A DNA stretch of 64,000 nt from Mycolicibacterium flavescens (GCF_001722335.1 NZ_MIHA01000012.1:124001-188000); one strand, 5' to 3'. Positions 43,322 to 52,473 are shown, numbered from the stretch's first letter. Made by a program: numbers and translations. The notes: a model not told the origin generated them from the sequence alone.

Positions 43322-44269
43322 CTAGCGCGGGCGCAGCGTGCTCATCGGCGGCCGGTCGGCCAGCGACACCGTCGACGTGCGCAGGGTGTAGTCGTCGCCG
43401 TCGGCGTAGAACTGGGTCAGCCCGACCCCGGAGTCGGGAACCCCGCACCGCGACAGCAGGGTCGCGATGACCTGCCTGCTCATCGAGGCCAGCTCGGTCA
43501 GCGGCCGGTTGCGGTGGGTCCGCACGCCGAGGTTGACCTGGGCGATCCCGTCGAGCCCCAGCCGGTCGTAGGCGTCGATGAGCAGCCCGATCTCCACGCC
43601 GTAGCCGGGCGCGAACGGCACCGACGTCAACAGCTCACGGGTGCCGGCGTACTCCCCGCCCAGCGGCTGCAGGATGCAGGACAGTTCGGGTCGCAGCGAC
43701 GCCAACAGCGGGCGGGCCACCAGTTCGGTGACGCGGCCGCCGCCGGTGGCGTCCTGGCTGCCGCTGACCTTGAGCGGGCGGCGGTAGAACCCCTTGACGA
43801 AGTGCACGCCGTCGGTGGTGAGCAGCGGGCCCAGGAGCTTGGGCACGAACATCGGATCGGGGTCGATCAGGTCGGAGTCGACGAACACGATCAGGTCGCC
43901 GGTCGTCGCGGCCAGCGAGCGCCACAGCACCTCGCCCTTGCCGGGCTGCGTCGCCACCTCCGGTAGCGCGACCTCGCGGCTGACCACCCGGGCGCCGGCG
44001 GCGACCGCGCGGATCTCGGTGTCGTCGGTGGATCCGGAGTCCAGCACGATCAGCTCGTCGACGAGCCCGCCGAGCAGCGGGGTGATCGTCTCGACCACGC
44101 TGCCGACGGTCTCCTCCTCGTTGAGCGCCGGCAGCACCACCGAGACGGTGCGGCCCTTCTTGGCGGCTTCGAGTTCGGCGATCGTCCAGGTCGGCCGGCT
44201 CCAGCTGTGGTCGGCCAGCCACCGGGCGGTGACGACCTCGGTCGTTGGCAATTCGGGTGTGAGTGTCAT
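43322..44269 (-). CDS. gpgS: Glucosyl-3-phosphoglycerate synthase
   Basis: A 315-residue GT81 glycosyltransferase that transfers glucose from UDP-glucose to 3-phosphoglycerate, the first step of methylglucose lipopolysaccharide synthesis. Motifs: VSVVLPALNEEETVGSVV (nucleotide site, ~43-60), DELIVLDSGSTDDTE, the metal-binding DSD in IVFVDSDLIDPDP (~133) and the acceptor loop GSQDATGGGRVTELVARPLL. The ATG overlaps the folP2 stop (ATGA), so longer upstream frames are shadows. It matches M. tuberculosis Rv1208. Confidence 0.95.
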   Translation of the reverse strand: MTLTPELPTTEVVTARWLADHSWSRPTWTIAELEAAKKGRTVSVVLPALNEEETVGSVVETITPLLGGLVDELIVLDSGSTDDTEIRAVAAGARVVSREVALPEVATQPGKGEVLWRSLAATTGDLIVFVDSDLIDPDPMFVPKLLGPLLTTDGVHFVKGFYRRPLKVSGSQDATGGGRVTELVARPLLASLRPELSCILQPLGGEYAGTRELLTSVPFAPGYGVEIGLLIDAYDRLGLDGIAQVNLGVRTHRNRPLTELASMSRQVIATLLSRCGVPDSGVGLTQFYADGDDYTLRTSTVSLADRPPMSTLRPR

Positions 44270-45141
44270 GCCAGTCCCCTCACCGTGCGCGTCGGCGGCC
44301 GTCCGCCCTGGATCGACGCGACCATCTCCAGAACGCGTCGTGTCGGCCCGACCTCGTGCACCCGAAACATCGAGGCCCCGTCGGCGGCCGCCAAGGCGGT
44401 GGCTGCCAGGGTGCCCTCGAGGCGCTCGGTCAAACCCACACCCAGAGTCTCCCCGACAAAATCTTTGTTGCTCAGCGCCATCAGGACAGGCCATCCAGTT
44501 TTTACAAGCTCTTTTACGTGGCGCAACAAAGTAAGACCGTGGTAAGTGTTCTTGCCGAAATCGTGGGTCGGGTCGATCAGCACGGCGTCGCGCGCCACCC
44601 CGGCCGCGACCGCGCGTTCGGCGGCGGCGGTCACCTCGGCGATCACGTCGTCGACGACGCCGCGTTCAGTGATCCCGTAGTTGACCCGGAACGGGCGGGT
44701 CCGCGGCTGCGCGCCGCCGGTGTGTGAGCAGACCAGTCCGGCGCCGAACTCGGCGGCCACCTCGGGCAGCGCCGGATCGTGTCCGGCCCAAGTGTCGTTG
44801 ATCAGGTCCGCGCCGGCCGCGCAGGCCGCTTTGGCCACCGACGCGCGCCAGGTGTCGACGCTGATCAGCTGGTCGGGGTAGGCGTCGCGGAGCCACTCGA
44901 TGAACGGGACGACGCGCGCGACCTCCTCGTCGGCGTCGACCAGCGTGCCCGGACCGGCCTTCACCCCGCCGACGTCGACGACGTCGGCGCCGTCCTCGAT
45001 GACCCGGTGTGCAGCGGCCTTGGCGGCCTCGTCGGTGAACGCGGCGCCGCGGTCGTAGAACGAGTCCGGGGTCCGGTTCACGATCGCCATGATCATCGCC
45101 CGGTCGCCGGCGACCGGCCGCCCCAGGAACGTCGACTGCAC
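44266..45141 (-). CDS. folP2: Dihydropteroate synthase homologue FolP2
   Basis: A 291-residue TIM-barrel protein of the DHPS family. GTG 45141 gives MQSTFLGRPVAGDRAMIMAIVNRTPDSFYDRG; frames reaching to 45507 are shadows of fadD6. Family segments: NRTPDSFYD, DVGGVKAGPG (in place of the usual DVGGESTRPG), SVDTWRASVAKAA and DPTHDFGK. The altered second loop fits the FolP2 branch, which lacks ordinary DHPS activity in the mycobacteria tested. It is coupled to gpgS, suggesting an unknown role in that pathway or simple co-expression. Confidence 0.9.
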   Translation of the reverse strand: MQSTFLGRPVAGDRAMIMAIVNRTPDSFYDRGAAFTDEAAKAAAHRVIEDGADVVDVGGVKAGPGTLVDADEEVARVVPFIEWLRDAYPDQLISVDTWRASVAKAACAAGADLINDTWAGHDPALPEVAAEFGAGLVCSHTGGAQPRTRPFRVNYGITERGVVDDVIAEVTAAAERAVAAGVARDAVLIDPTHDFGKNTYHGLTLLRHVKELVKTGWPVLMALSNKDFVGETLGVGLTERLEGTLAATALAAADGASMFRVHEVGPTRRVLEMVASIQGGRPPTRTVRGLA

Positions 45142-45169
45142 GCCTACCAGGCTACGGTCCTGCGGAGGC

Positions 45170-46981
45170 TCAGTTTTTGGGCCTCTTGCCGTCGGCGACT
45201 TCCTTCGGGTAGTCGTCGTAGAACTCGACGTAGCCTTCGTCGCGGCCGGCCAGCACGTAGATCGGGTCCTCGATCTCCCCGGCGTCCTCGTCGCCCTCGC
45301 CGGTGTTACCGCCGTAGCCGTCCTTGCGCAGGTCGACCTTCTGGCTCTTGAACGTCGAGGTGTGCGCGATCTCCTCGACGACCCGCACGAACAGCGGTAC
45401 CGCGTAGCTGGGCAGCTTGTCGTAGGCGGCCTTGGCCAGCGCCTTGCCGTCGAACTGCTCGCCGTCCTTGAGCTGGATGGCCGCCATCCCGGCGCGCCCG
45501 CCGGCACCCTCGACCTCGACCCCGAAGACCGTCGCCTCCTCGACCTGCGGGTCGGTCGACAGCGCCGCCTCCACCTCGGTGGTCGCGACGTTCTCGCCCT
45601 TCCACCGGAAGGTGTCGCCGAGCCGGTCGGTGAACGCGGCGTGTCCGAAGCCCTGCGAACGCATCAGGTCGCCGGTGTTGAACCACACGTCGCCGTCTTT
45701 GAAAGCGTTGCGCACCAACTTCTTTTCCGACTCTTTCTCGTCGGTGTAGCCGTCGAACGGCTGGAAGTTGCTCACCTTCGACAGCAGCAGGCCGGGGGTG
45801 CCGCGCTTGACCCTCTTGACCCGGCCGTCGTCGTCGCGCAGCGGTTCACCGGTGTCGGCGTCGTACTCGACGAACGCCACCGGCGTCGGGCAGATGCCGG
45901 TGGTCTTGTCGAGGTTGAAGAAGTTGACGAACGCGGTGTTGCCCTCGCTGGCGGCGTAGAACTCGCAGACCCGGTCGATGCCGAACCGCTCGGTGAAGTC
46001 GTCCCAGATCGCCGGGCGCAGACCGTTGCCGCCGATCACCCGCACCTTGTGCTTGCGGTCGGTGTCCTTGGGCGGCTGGTTGAGCAGGTAGGTGCAGATC
46101 TCGCCGATGTAGACGAACGCGGTCGCGTCGTAGCGGATGACCTCGTCCCAGAATTTCGACGCCGAGAACGACTTGCCCAGCGCCAGCGTCGCACCCGAGT
46201 TCAGCACCGACGACAGCGCGACGGTCAGCGCGTTGTTGTGGTAGAGCGGCAGGCAGCAGTACAGGGTGTCGCTGCTGTTCAACCGCATGCCCATGCCGCC
46301 GAAACCGGCCAGCGCCCGCAGCCACCGGTAGTGCGTCATCACGCTGGCCTTCGGCATCCCGGTGGTGCCGGAGGTGAAGATGTAGAACGCCTTGTCCTTG
46401 GCCAGCACCGCCTCGGTGGTCGCCGGGTTGCCGGTGGGCGCGGTCGCCGACAGGCGCTGGAGTTCGTCGACGGTGATCAGCCCGTTGGTGTCGGCGCCGG
46501 ATTCGGTGATCGGTTCGACGAAGTCGGTTTCGGCGACGACGACGGCGGCGTCGAGCAGACCCAGGCTGTGGCTGAGCACGTCGCCGCGCTGGTGATAGTT
46601 GATCATGCCGGCGATCGCGCCGCACTTGACCGCGGCGAGCATCATCAGCACCGATTCGGGGCTGTTACGCAACATGATTCCGACGACGTCGCCGTGCCCC
46701 ACCCCGCGCGCGGCCAGCACCGCGGCGTAGCGGTTGACGGTCTCGTTGGCTTCGCGGTAGGTGATCCGCCGGTCGTCGAACTTGAGGAACAGCTTGTCGG
46801 CGTGGCGGGCGGCGCGCTCCTGGAACACCTTCCCGATCGACGTCTTGGCCGACGGTCGGGCACCGAAACCGGTCACGGCTCCGCGCACGATCGTCGGCAC
46901 GTCGAGGATGATGCCCGGCACCTGGGCGGCGAGGTCCAGCAACCCGACGCTCTTGCGGGTCCCAGACTTCTGATCGGTCAT
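45170..46981 (-). CDS. fadD6: Long-chain fatty acyl-CoA synthetase FadD6
   Basis: A 603-residue adenylate-forming enzyme of the FATP/FadD6 branch. The AMP-binding P-loop is YIFTSGTTGMPKASVMTHYR (~206-225); further motifs are GNGLRPAIWDDF, EFYAASEGNTAF, and WFNTGDLMRSQGFGHAAFTDRLGDTFRWKGENVATTEVE near the C-terminus. It activates fatty acids to acyl-CoA for lipid synthesis or degradation. It precedes folP2 in the same direction with a 28-bp gap and matches M. tuberculosis Rv1206. Confidence 0.95.
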   Translation of the reverse strand: MTDQKSGTRKSVGLLDLAAQVPGIILDVPTIVRGAVTGFGARPSAKTSIGKVFQERAARHADKLFLKFDDRRITYREANETVNRYAAVLAARGVGHGDVVGIMLRNSPESVLMMLAAVKCGAIAGMINYHQRGDVLSHSLGLLDAAVVVAETDFVEPITESGADTNGLITVDELQRLSATAPTGNPATTEAVLAKDKAFYIFTSGTTGMPKASVMTHYRWLRALAGFGGMGMRLNSSDTLYCCLPLYHNNALTVALSSVLNSGATLALGKSFSASKFWDEVIRYDATAFVYIGEICTYLLNQPPKDTDRKHKVRVIGGNGLRPAIWDDFTERFGIDRVCEFYAASEGNTAFVNFFNLDKTTGICPTPVAFVEYDADTGEPLRDDDGRVKRVKRGTPGLLLSKVSNFQPFDGYTDEKESEKKLVRNAFKDGDVWFNTGDLMRSQGFGHAAFTDRLGDTFRWKGENVATTEVEAALSTDPQVEEATVFGVEVEGAGGRAGMAAIQLKDGEQFDGKALAKAAYDKLPSYAVPLFVRVVEEIAHTSTFKSQKVDLRKDGYGGNTGEGDEDAGEIEDPIYVLAGRDEGYVEFYDDYPKEVADGKRPKN

Positions 46982-47020
46982 GTCGCGTTCGTCCCTCCGC
47001 TGTTCCTTTGTCGCAACACC

Positions 47021-47593
47021 CTAGTGACCATGGTCACCGCCGGGGGCGCACGCCGTCATCGCCGCCTCGACGTCTGTGACGACGACGAGCCGGTCCAGCG
47101 CGCCCTGGGCGACGTAGCCGCTGCCGACCAGTTCCCGCAGCCAGACCAGCAGCCCGTCGTAATGCCCGAACGGGTCGAGCAGCACCACCGGTTTGTCATG
47201 CATACCCAAATAGCCCGCTGTCCAGGCTTCGAAGAATTCCTCGAGGGTGCCGATGCCGCCGGGCAGCGCGAGGAACGCGTCGGCGCGGTCCTCCATCACC
47301 TGTTTGCGTTCGCGCATGGTGTCGGTGACGACGAGTTCGTCGGCGTCGACGTCGGCGACCTCGCGGTGCACCAGCGCCTTGGGGATCACCCCGACGGTGT
47401 GCCCGCCGCGGCTCCTGGCCGCGGTGGCCAGCGCTCCCATCGCCGACACGTTCCCGCCGCCGGAGACCAGCGACCAGTTGCGCTCGGCGACGGCGCGGCC
47501 CACCTGCTCGGCCAACTCCAGCAATTCGGGGTGCGTCGGACCCGACGCGCAGTACACACACACCGCCCAGAGGCGGCCGGTTTCGCCGGACAC
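47021..47593 (-). CDS. LOG-family cytokinin riboside 5'-monophosphate phosphoribohydrolase
   Basis: A 190-residue LOG-type enzyme that splits cytokinin nucleotides (N6-modified AMP) into free base and ribose-5-phosphate. Signature motifs are complete: SGGGNVSAMGALATAA (~36-51), and ALPGGIGTLEEFFEAWT (the PGGxGTxxE motif, ~101-117). The start is uncertain: GTG 47593 is used because GGCAGG lies 8 nt upstream; GTG 47599 or one just before CVYCASG are alternatives. It matches M. tuberculosis Rv1205, and is divergent from the ATPase gene with a 27-bp gap. Confidence 0.9.
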   Translation of the reverse strand: MSGETGRLWAVCVYCASGPTHPELLELAEQVGRAVAERNWSLVSGGGNVSAMGALATAARSRGGHTVGVIPKALVHREVADVDADELVVTDTMRERKQVMEDRADAFLALPGGIGTLEEFFEAWTAGYLGMHDKPVVLLDPFGHYDGLLVWLRELVGSGYVAQGALDRLVVVTDVEAAMTACAPGGDHGH

Positions 47594-47608
47594 GAGCACA
47601 ACCTGCCA

Positions 47609-47614
47609 TAGACT
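47609..47614 (+). promoter_or_regulatory. Putative -10 box for leaderless ATPase gene
   Basis: TAGACT ends 6 nt before GTG 47621; it lies in the 27-bp divergent gap, so the upstream promoter part overlaps the LOG-gene start. Confidence 0.45.
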
Positions 47615-47620
47615 CCGGCG

Positions 47621-49705
47621 GTGCCGATCGATTGGGTCATCTCGCCGCCCGAGCCGGCACTCGAGCTGATCGAGACCGGGCTGCACAAGCGTGCCGGGGC
47701 GGTGCTGATCGGGCCGTACGGGGTGGGTAAGACGACGCTGGCGCGCGCGGCGGCCGAGCGGTTCGGCGCGACGTATCCGCGGGTGGACTGGGTGCGCGCG
47801 ACGACGCCGATGGCCGCGGTCCCGTTCGCCGCGGTCGGGCACCTGGTCGAGGTCCCCGACAGCGGCAAGACCGCCGACGTGCTGGCGACCGCCCGCGAGT
47901 CGCTGGGCGACGGCCGGCTGCTCGTCGTCGACGACGCGCACCTGCTCGACACGTTGTCCGCCGCGCTGGTGCACCAGCTGGCGATCAGCGGTGCGGCGAC
48001 GCTGATCCTCACAGTGGCTCCCGATTGCGCGGTATCCGAGGACATTTCGCGGCTGTGGGACGACGGACTGCTCGAGCGCGTCGAGCTCTCGCCGCCGGGC
48101 CACGACGACACCCGGCTGGCCACGCTGGTCGAGGAGTTCGTCGCCGGCCTGCCCGCGACCGCGCACCGCGTGCTGGAGTACCTGGCGGTCGACGACCCGT
48201 TGCCGCTGGCCGAGATCCAAGCGCTCGTCGGCGGTGACGCTGTCGAGTCGGCCGTCGCCGACGGTGCGGTCGTCGTCGACGACGGCCGGTTGCGGCCCGC
48301 GCACCCGTTGTTCACCGACGCGGTGCGCGACGCGCTGGGCGGCCCGGAGTTGCGTCGGCTGCGCGGTGAGCTGGTCGGACTGCTCGCCGCGCGGCCCGCG
48401 CCCGGGGTGATCGGGCGGCTGCGCCTCGCGGTGCTTGCCCTCGACAGTGACAGCCCGCTGCCGGCCGCCGACCTGGCCGCGGCCGCCGGCGAGGCGTTGC
48501 GGCTCGGCGATCTGGTGCTCAGCGAACGGCTGGCCCGCGCGGCGCTGCCCGGCGCCCCGGATCTGTCGACGCGGCTCACGCTGGCCTACGCGCTGGCCTG
48601 GCAGGGTCGCGGCCGCGACGCCGACGCCGTGCTCGACGAGGTGGACACCGCGACGCTGTCGGAGGCCGAGTTGATGGCGTGGGCGCTGCCGCGCGCGGCC
48701 AACCAGTTCTGGATGCTCTCGGAGCCGGAGCGGGCCACCGCGTTCCTGCGCGCGACCCGCAACCGGGTGACGACGGCGACGGCGCGCACCACGCTGGATG
48801 CGCTGTCGGCGACGTTCGCGATGAACGCGGGCAACCCGGTGCGGGCGATCGAGCTGGCGACCGACGTGCTGGCCTCGCCGAGCGCCGACGACACCGCGGT
48901 CGGCTGGGCGGCGTCCGCGGCGGCGCTGAGCGCGGCCCGCACCGGACGCTTCGCCGATGTCGACGCGCTCGCCGAACGCGCGGTCGCCGCCGGACATCCC
49001 GGGCTGCTGCGGTTCACCAGCGGCTACGGGCAGACGACCGCGCTGGTGCTGGCGGGGCGGCTGGACCAGGCACGTGAACTCGCACAGCGGCTCGCCGACC
49101 TCGCCCAGCTGCAGCAGCCCGGCCGCGCGATCGGCGAGGTGCTGGTCGCCGATGTGCTGATCGCGCGCGGCGAACTCGAGGAGGCGGTGCGTCTGCTGCG
49201 GCCCGCGGCCGCGGCGCTGGCGCCGACCGGTTACTCGTGGGGCCCGCTGGCGTGGATGCTGCTGGCCCAGGCGCTGGGTCAGCTCGGCGCGGCGGTGGAG
49301 GCCGGAAAGGCGTTGGCGCGCGCGGAGTCCCGGCACGGATTGAAGTCGATGCTGTTTGCGCCCGAGCTGACGCTGGCGCGGGCGTGGGCGAAGTGGGCGC
49401 GCCGCGACGAACACGGTGCGGTGGCGGTGGCGCGCGACGCGGTCCGCAGCGCCGAGCGCGGCGGCCAGAACGCGGTCGCGTTGCGGGCCCTGGTGGATGC
49501 GGCCCGGATGGGCGACGCGCGGTGCGCGGACGCGGTCGCCCGGATCAGCGTCGAATGTGATTGTGCGCTGGGAGAATTGGCGTTGTCACACGGTCGGGCG
49601 CTGGCCGCCCGGGACGCCGCGGCGCTGGCCGACGTGGCCCGGCGCTACGCCGAGAGCGGCTTCCGGCGCGCCGCACACGACGCCGCCGCTCAGGCGCAGC
49701 GCTGA
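47621..49705 (+). CDS. LuxR/MalT-like P-loop ATPase with helical repeats, no DNA-binding domain
   Basis: A 694-residue protein. The N-terminal ~260 residues form a STAND-type ATPase: Walker A GPYGVGKTTLARAA (~30-43), Walker B-like LLVVDDAHLLDTLS (~103-116), and a following winged-helix-like part. Residues ~270-690 are Ala/Leu-rich helical repeats resembling TPR arrays of LuxR/MalT regulators. The C-terminal LuxR helix-turn-helix expected in that class is absent; the protein ends in the helical repeat (RRAAHDAAAQAQR). It may act as a signalling ATPase through protein contacts. It resembles M. tuberculosis Rv1204c, and here adjoins type VII-secretion-like genes. Confidence 0.75.
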   Translation: MPIDWVISPPEPALELIETGLHKRAGAVLIGPYGVGKTTLARAAAERFGATYPRVDWVRATTPMAAVPFAAVGHLVEVPDSGKTADVLATARESLGDGRLLVVDDAHLLDTLSAALVHQLAISGAATLILTVAPDCAVSEDISRLWDDGLLERVELSPPGHDDTRLATLVEEFVAGLPATAHRVLEYLAVDDPLPLAEIQALVGGDAVESAVADGAVVVDDGRLRPAHPLFTDAVRDALGGPELRRLRGELVGLLAARPAPGVIGRLRLAVLALDSDSPLPAADLAAAAGEALRLGDLVLSERLARAALPGAPDLSTRLTLAYALAWQGRGRDADAVLDEVDTATLSEAELMAWALPRAANQFWMLSEPERATAFLRATRNRVTTATARTTLDALSATFAMNAGNPVRAIELATDVLASPSADDTAVGWAASAAALSAARTGRFADVDALAERAVAAGHPGLLRFTSGYGQTTALVLAGRLDQARELAQRLADLAQLQQPGRAIGEVLVADVLIARGELEEAVRLLRPAAAALAPTGYSWGPLAWMLLAQALGQLGAAVEAGKALARAESRHGLKSMLFAPELTLARAWAKWARRDEHGAVAVARDAVRSAERGGQNAVALRALVDAARMGDARCADAVARISVECDCALGELALSHGRALAARDAAALADVARRYAESGFRRAAHDAAAQAQR

Positions 49706-49761
49706 ATTGGTGCGTAAGGCGCCGGGTCCGCGACTTTAGACTTCTGCCTACGGAGGTAGCG

Positions 49762-50556
49762 ATGAACGAGCTCTACGTGCAGACCGACGGAGTGCGGTCC
49801 TACGCCCAGATCCACGATCAGGTGTCCGCGGCGCTGTCCCAGGTGATGGGCAGCGGTGCGGCCGAGGCCACGGGTGTGCAGAACAGCCACGGCACGATTG
49901 CCGCGGCTGTGAGTTCCGCGCTGTCCGGTGTGCTCGGCAGCAGGCAGGGCACGATGCAGGCCACCAACACGTCGAGCACGACGATCTCGGAGTTGCTGCA
50001 GAAGGCCGCCCGGCTTTACGAGCAGGGTGACCGCGCGGGCGCCGAGAAGCTGCAGGCCGCCGCTGATGCGCTGCAGGACCAGGCCGGGGGCGCGCCGGCC
50101 GCGGGCGGTGCGGAGTCGCCCGGCGCGGCGGCCCGCAGCGCAGCGGGCGCTCCCGCCGCAGGCAGCCCGGCCGGCGGCGCCGACGTGCTCGGTCAGATCG
50201 TCGGCCAGGTGGGCCAGCAGGTCGGTGCGCTGGCCGGTGCCGTCGCCGCCCCGCTGGCCGGTTTGGCCCAAGGGCTGCAACAGGTTCCGCAGCAGGTCAT
50301 GCAGGGGGTCCAGCAGGCCGCGCAGAGCGGCACCGCCGACAAGGCGGCCCAGGAAGCCGACCGCCGCGAGCAGGACCGCGCCGCCGACGAACGCGAAGCC
50401 CGGCCCGGCGAACGTCCCGAGGAGCGTGCCCCGGCGCAGACGCCGAGCGGGGCCGCGCCCGGCGAGTCGGCGCAGGCCGGCCGGGCACCGGAGACACCCG
50501 CTCCGCCGCAGCGGCCCGAGCCCGCGCAGACCCGCCCGCAGGCCGACCCGCGCTGA
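49762..50556 (+). CDS. EspC-like type VII secretion target protein
   Basis: A 264-residue protein with GGAGGTAG before the ATG. The N-terminal ~100 residues should form a helical hairpin like EspC/EspF substrates, and the secretion motif Y-x3-D is present at 86-90 (LYEQGD). The region from ~105 on is Ala/Gly/Gln-rich, then charged Pro/Glu/Arg-rich to the end. Such proteins are exported by ESX systems. It lies 56 bp after the ATPase gene, and its stop is 1 bp from the end of the convergent YxxxD gene. The partner and export system are unknown. Confidence 0.7.
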   Translation: MNELYVQTDGVRSYAQIHDQVSAALSQVMGSGAAEATGVQNSHGTIAAAVSSALSGVLGSRQGTMQATNTSSTTISELLQKAARLYEQGDRAGAEKLQAAADALQDQAGGAPAAGGAESPGAAARSAAGAPAAGSPAGGADVLGQIVGQVGQQVGALAGAVAAPLAGLAQGLQQVPQQVMQGVQQAAQSGTADKAAQEADRREQDRAADEREARPGERPEERAPAQTPSGAAPGESAQAGRAPETPAPPQRPEPAQTRPQADPR

Positions 50557-50557
50557 G

Positions 50558-51262
50558 CTACAGGTTGCGGGTGACTTCGTCGTCGCTGTCGCGCTCGGCC
50601 GGCGGGGTCACGGGTGCAGCACCGGCGCCGGGTTCGCCGCGCTCGGGACCGGCGGCCCCTTGCCACGGGGTGTCGTCGGCGCGCTGCAGCGGTGGGCGCT
50701 CGTCGCGGGGCGCCTCGGTTTCCGGCCGTGCGTCGTCCCGCTGTCCGGGTGTGACCGACCCCGGCGTCGCACCCGGTGCCGTGCCCGGTGCCGCCGCGCC
50801 CGGTGCCGCACCCGCAGGCGGTGCTGCGGCGCCGGGCTGCTGATCGGCGTCCTGCGCTCCGCCCGCCGACTGGGCGCCCTGCATGGCCTGCTGGATCAGC
50901 GAGCCGAACATGCCGGCTCCCCCGCCGGCCGCCTGCGCGGGCGCCCCGGCCATCTGCCCCATCTGGCCGGCCTGCTGGCCCAGTTGGCCGAGCATCCCGA
51001 CCACCTGGCCGACCGACTGCGATCCGGCGTCGTCGGAGTTCTGGTAGGCGACCTGCGCGGCGCCCACCTTGCCGGAGAACGTGTTCTCCTTCGCCGACAG
51101 CGCGGCGACGTTGGCGGTCAGCTCCGCGGCCAGCGTCGGCAGCACCGCCGAGATGGTGGCGCTCATCGCGTCCTGTCCGGCCGGCAGCGTGGGGATCGGC
51201 GGCAGTTCGACCGCCGCGGCGTTCCAGTTGATGCCGTCGGGCTTCTTCAGGGGGCTACTCAT
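50558..51262 (-). CDS. Type VII secretion-associated protein with YxxxD motif
   Basis: A 234-residue protein. The first ~85 residues are predicted helical, with YQNSD (Y73-D77) fitting the Y-x3-D/E export signal found at the end of the hairpin in PE- and EspC-type substrates. A Gln/Met/Gly-rich middle (~85-125) and a long Pro/Ala/Gly-rich tail follow, ending in an acidic segment. It lies 12 bp downstream of the PPE-like gene, so the two proteins may form a heterodimer. I do not recognise an M. tuberculosis counterpart at this locus. Confidence 0.65.
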   Translation of the reverse strand: MSSPLKKPDGINWNAAAVELPPIPTLPAGQDAMSATISAVLPTLAAELTANVAALSAKENTFSGKVGAAQVAYQNSDDAGSQSVGQVVGMLGQLGQQAGQMGQMAGAPAQAAGGGAGMFGSLIQQAMQGAQSAGGAQDADQQPGAAAPPAGAAPGAAAPGTAPGATPGSVTPGQRDDARPETEAPRDERPPLQRADDTPWQGAAGPERGEPGAGAAPVTPPAERDSDDEVTRNL

Positions 51263-51274
51263 CGTTGCTCTCCG

Positions 51275-52405
51275 TCACCAGTCGTCGTCGACGTCGTCTT
51301 CGGCGAGGTCGTATTCCAGCGGCGCGGGCACCGGCAGCCCGGCGGCGGTGCCGCCCGAGGTGCCGCGCTGGCCCATCATCGGGGCCATCCCGCCGCCCAT
51401 TCCGCCGCCGGCCGCCATCGGAGCAGCCCCGCCGGCCGCGGTGACGCCGGCCGCGGCGCCCTCGGCGGGTGCGGTGCTCACGGCCTTGCTGCCGACCAGG
51501 TTCGCCATCTGCGGCGTCTGCAGCGGGACCCCGCCCGAGCCGGGCAGCGACGCCGCCTTGACCATGCCCGAGCCGCCGCCCGCACCGGACCCGCCGGCCA
51601 ACGGATGGTTCGAGAACGACGAGAACGGCAGACCGGCGGCGCCCAGCGAGTCGGCCTTGCCGCCCATCCCGAACATCGACGTCAGCTGCTGCAGCGGCTG
51701 GGTCAACTGCTGCAGCTGCTGGCCCATCTGCTGCGGCAGCTGCATCAGCGACTGGCCGATCTGCATGGGCAGCTGCATCGCCATCGACGCCATCTGGCTC
51801 ATCATCTGCATGCCCTGCTGCGAGCCGTCGGAGGCCTGCTTGGCCGCCTCCTCACCGCTGTCCTGCGCCTCCTTGCCACCGGGCACCGACGGAGCACCCA
51901 TGAAGGGGATGCTCGGCGGCACGGCCAGGGTGTTGGCCAGCTCGGTGGTGTTGGTGGTGACGTTCGCGATGTTCTGCGACAGGCCGAGTTTGACGCGGCT
52001 CTGCACCAGCTCCTGCGCGTTGCTGAACGGCATCGCGGCGATGGCCTCGCACTCGTGCTGGGTCTCCTGGGCGATGGTGTTGGCCAGCATCTTGGTTTTG
52101 ACGACCGTGGCCTCCATGGCCCGCAGTTTGGCGGCGATCGCGGCGGCCTGCGCGGCGTTGGCCTCGTGACCGCCGATGATCGTGGAGGCCTCACCGGCCG
52201 CGGCGACCGAACCGGCGCCTTCCCAGGAGTCGGTCAGCTTCATCAGCTGGCCCTGCTGCTGCGGGACCAGCGTGCCGCTGATCTTGGCGGCCAGCGCTTC
52301 GTATTCGGCCGCGGTCGCGGCCAGCATCTCCTCGTCGACGTTCGGCCAGCCGGGACCCGTGACGGTCTGACCACCGTACGGGCTGGAATCGGGCTGGATT
52401 CCCAT
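51275..52405 (-). CDS. PPE-like (WxG) type VII secretion substrate
   Basis: A 376-residue protein. The N-terminal ~150 residues look like a PPE/EspB-type helical bundle: GPGWPNVDEEMLAATAAEYEALAAKI, then the W-x-G turn W61-E-G63, then long Ala-rich helices. The middle has a Met/Gln-rich stretch (MQMMSQMASMAMQLPMQIGQ, ~198-240), then Gly/Ala/Met-rich sequence; the tail (LEYDLAEDDVDDDW) is acidic and also contains a YxxxE pattern. It should pair with the YxxxD protein encoded just downstream. Whether ESX-1 or another system exports it cannot be told. Confidence 0.68.
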   Translation of the reverse strand: MGIQPDSSPYGGQTVTGPGWPNVDEEMLAATAAEYEALAAKISGTLVPQQQGQLMKLTDSWEGAGSVAAAGEASTIIGGHEANAAQAAAIAAKLRAMEATVVKTKMLANTIAQETQHECEAIAAMPFSNAQELVQSRVKLGLSQNIANVTTNTTELANTLAVPPSIPFMGAPSVPGGKEAQDSGEEAAKQASDGSQQGMQMMSQMASMAMQLPMQIGQSLMQLPQQMGQQLQQLTQPLQQLTSMFGMGGKADSLGAAGLPFSSFSNHPLAGGSGAGGGSGMVKAASLPGSGGVPLQTPQMANLVGSKAVSTAPAEGAAAGVTAAGGAAPMAAGGGMGGGMAPMMGQRGTSGGTAAGLPVPAPLEYDLAEDDVDDDW

Positions 52406-52473
52406 GGACGCGACCCCCTCGACGACACGCTTCGAATGTCGAATTTACCGTGTTCCGGCATGCCCCCGATTCA

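Noticed and set aside
45089..47611. Plus-strand 840-codon frame opposite fadD6 and the LOG gene
   Set aside because: Antisense of two conserved enzymes; composition typical of a shadow frame.
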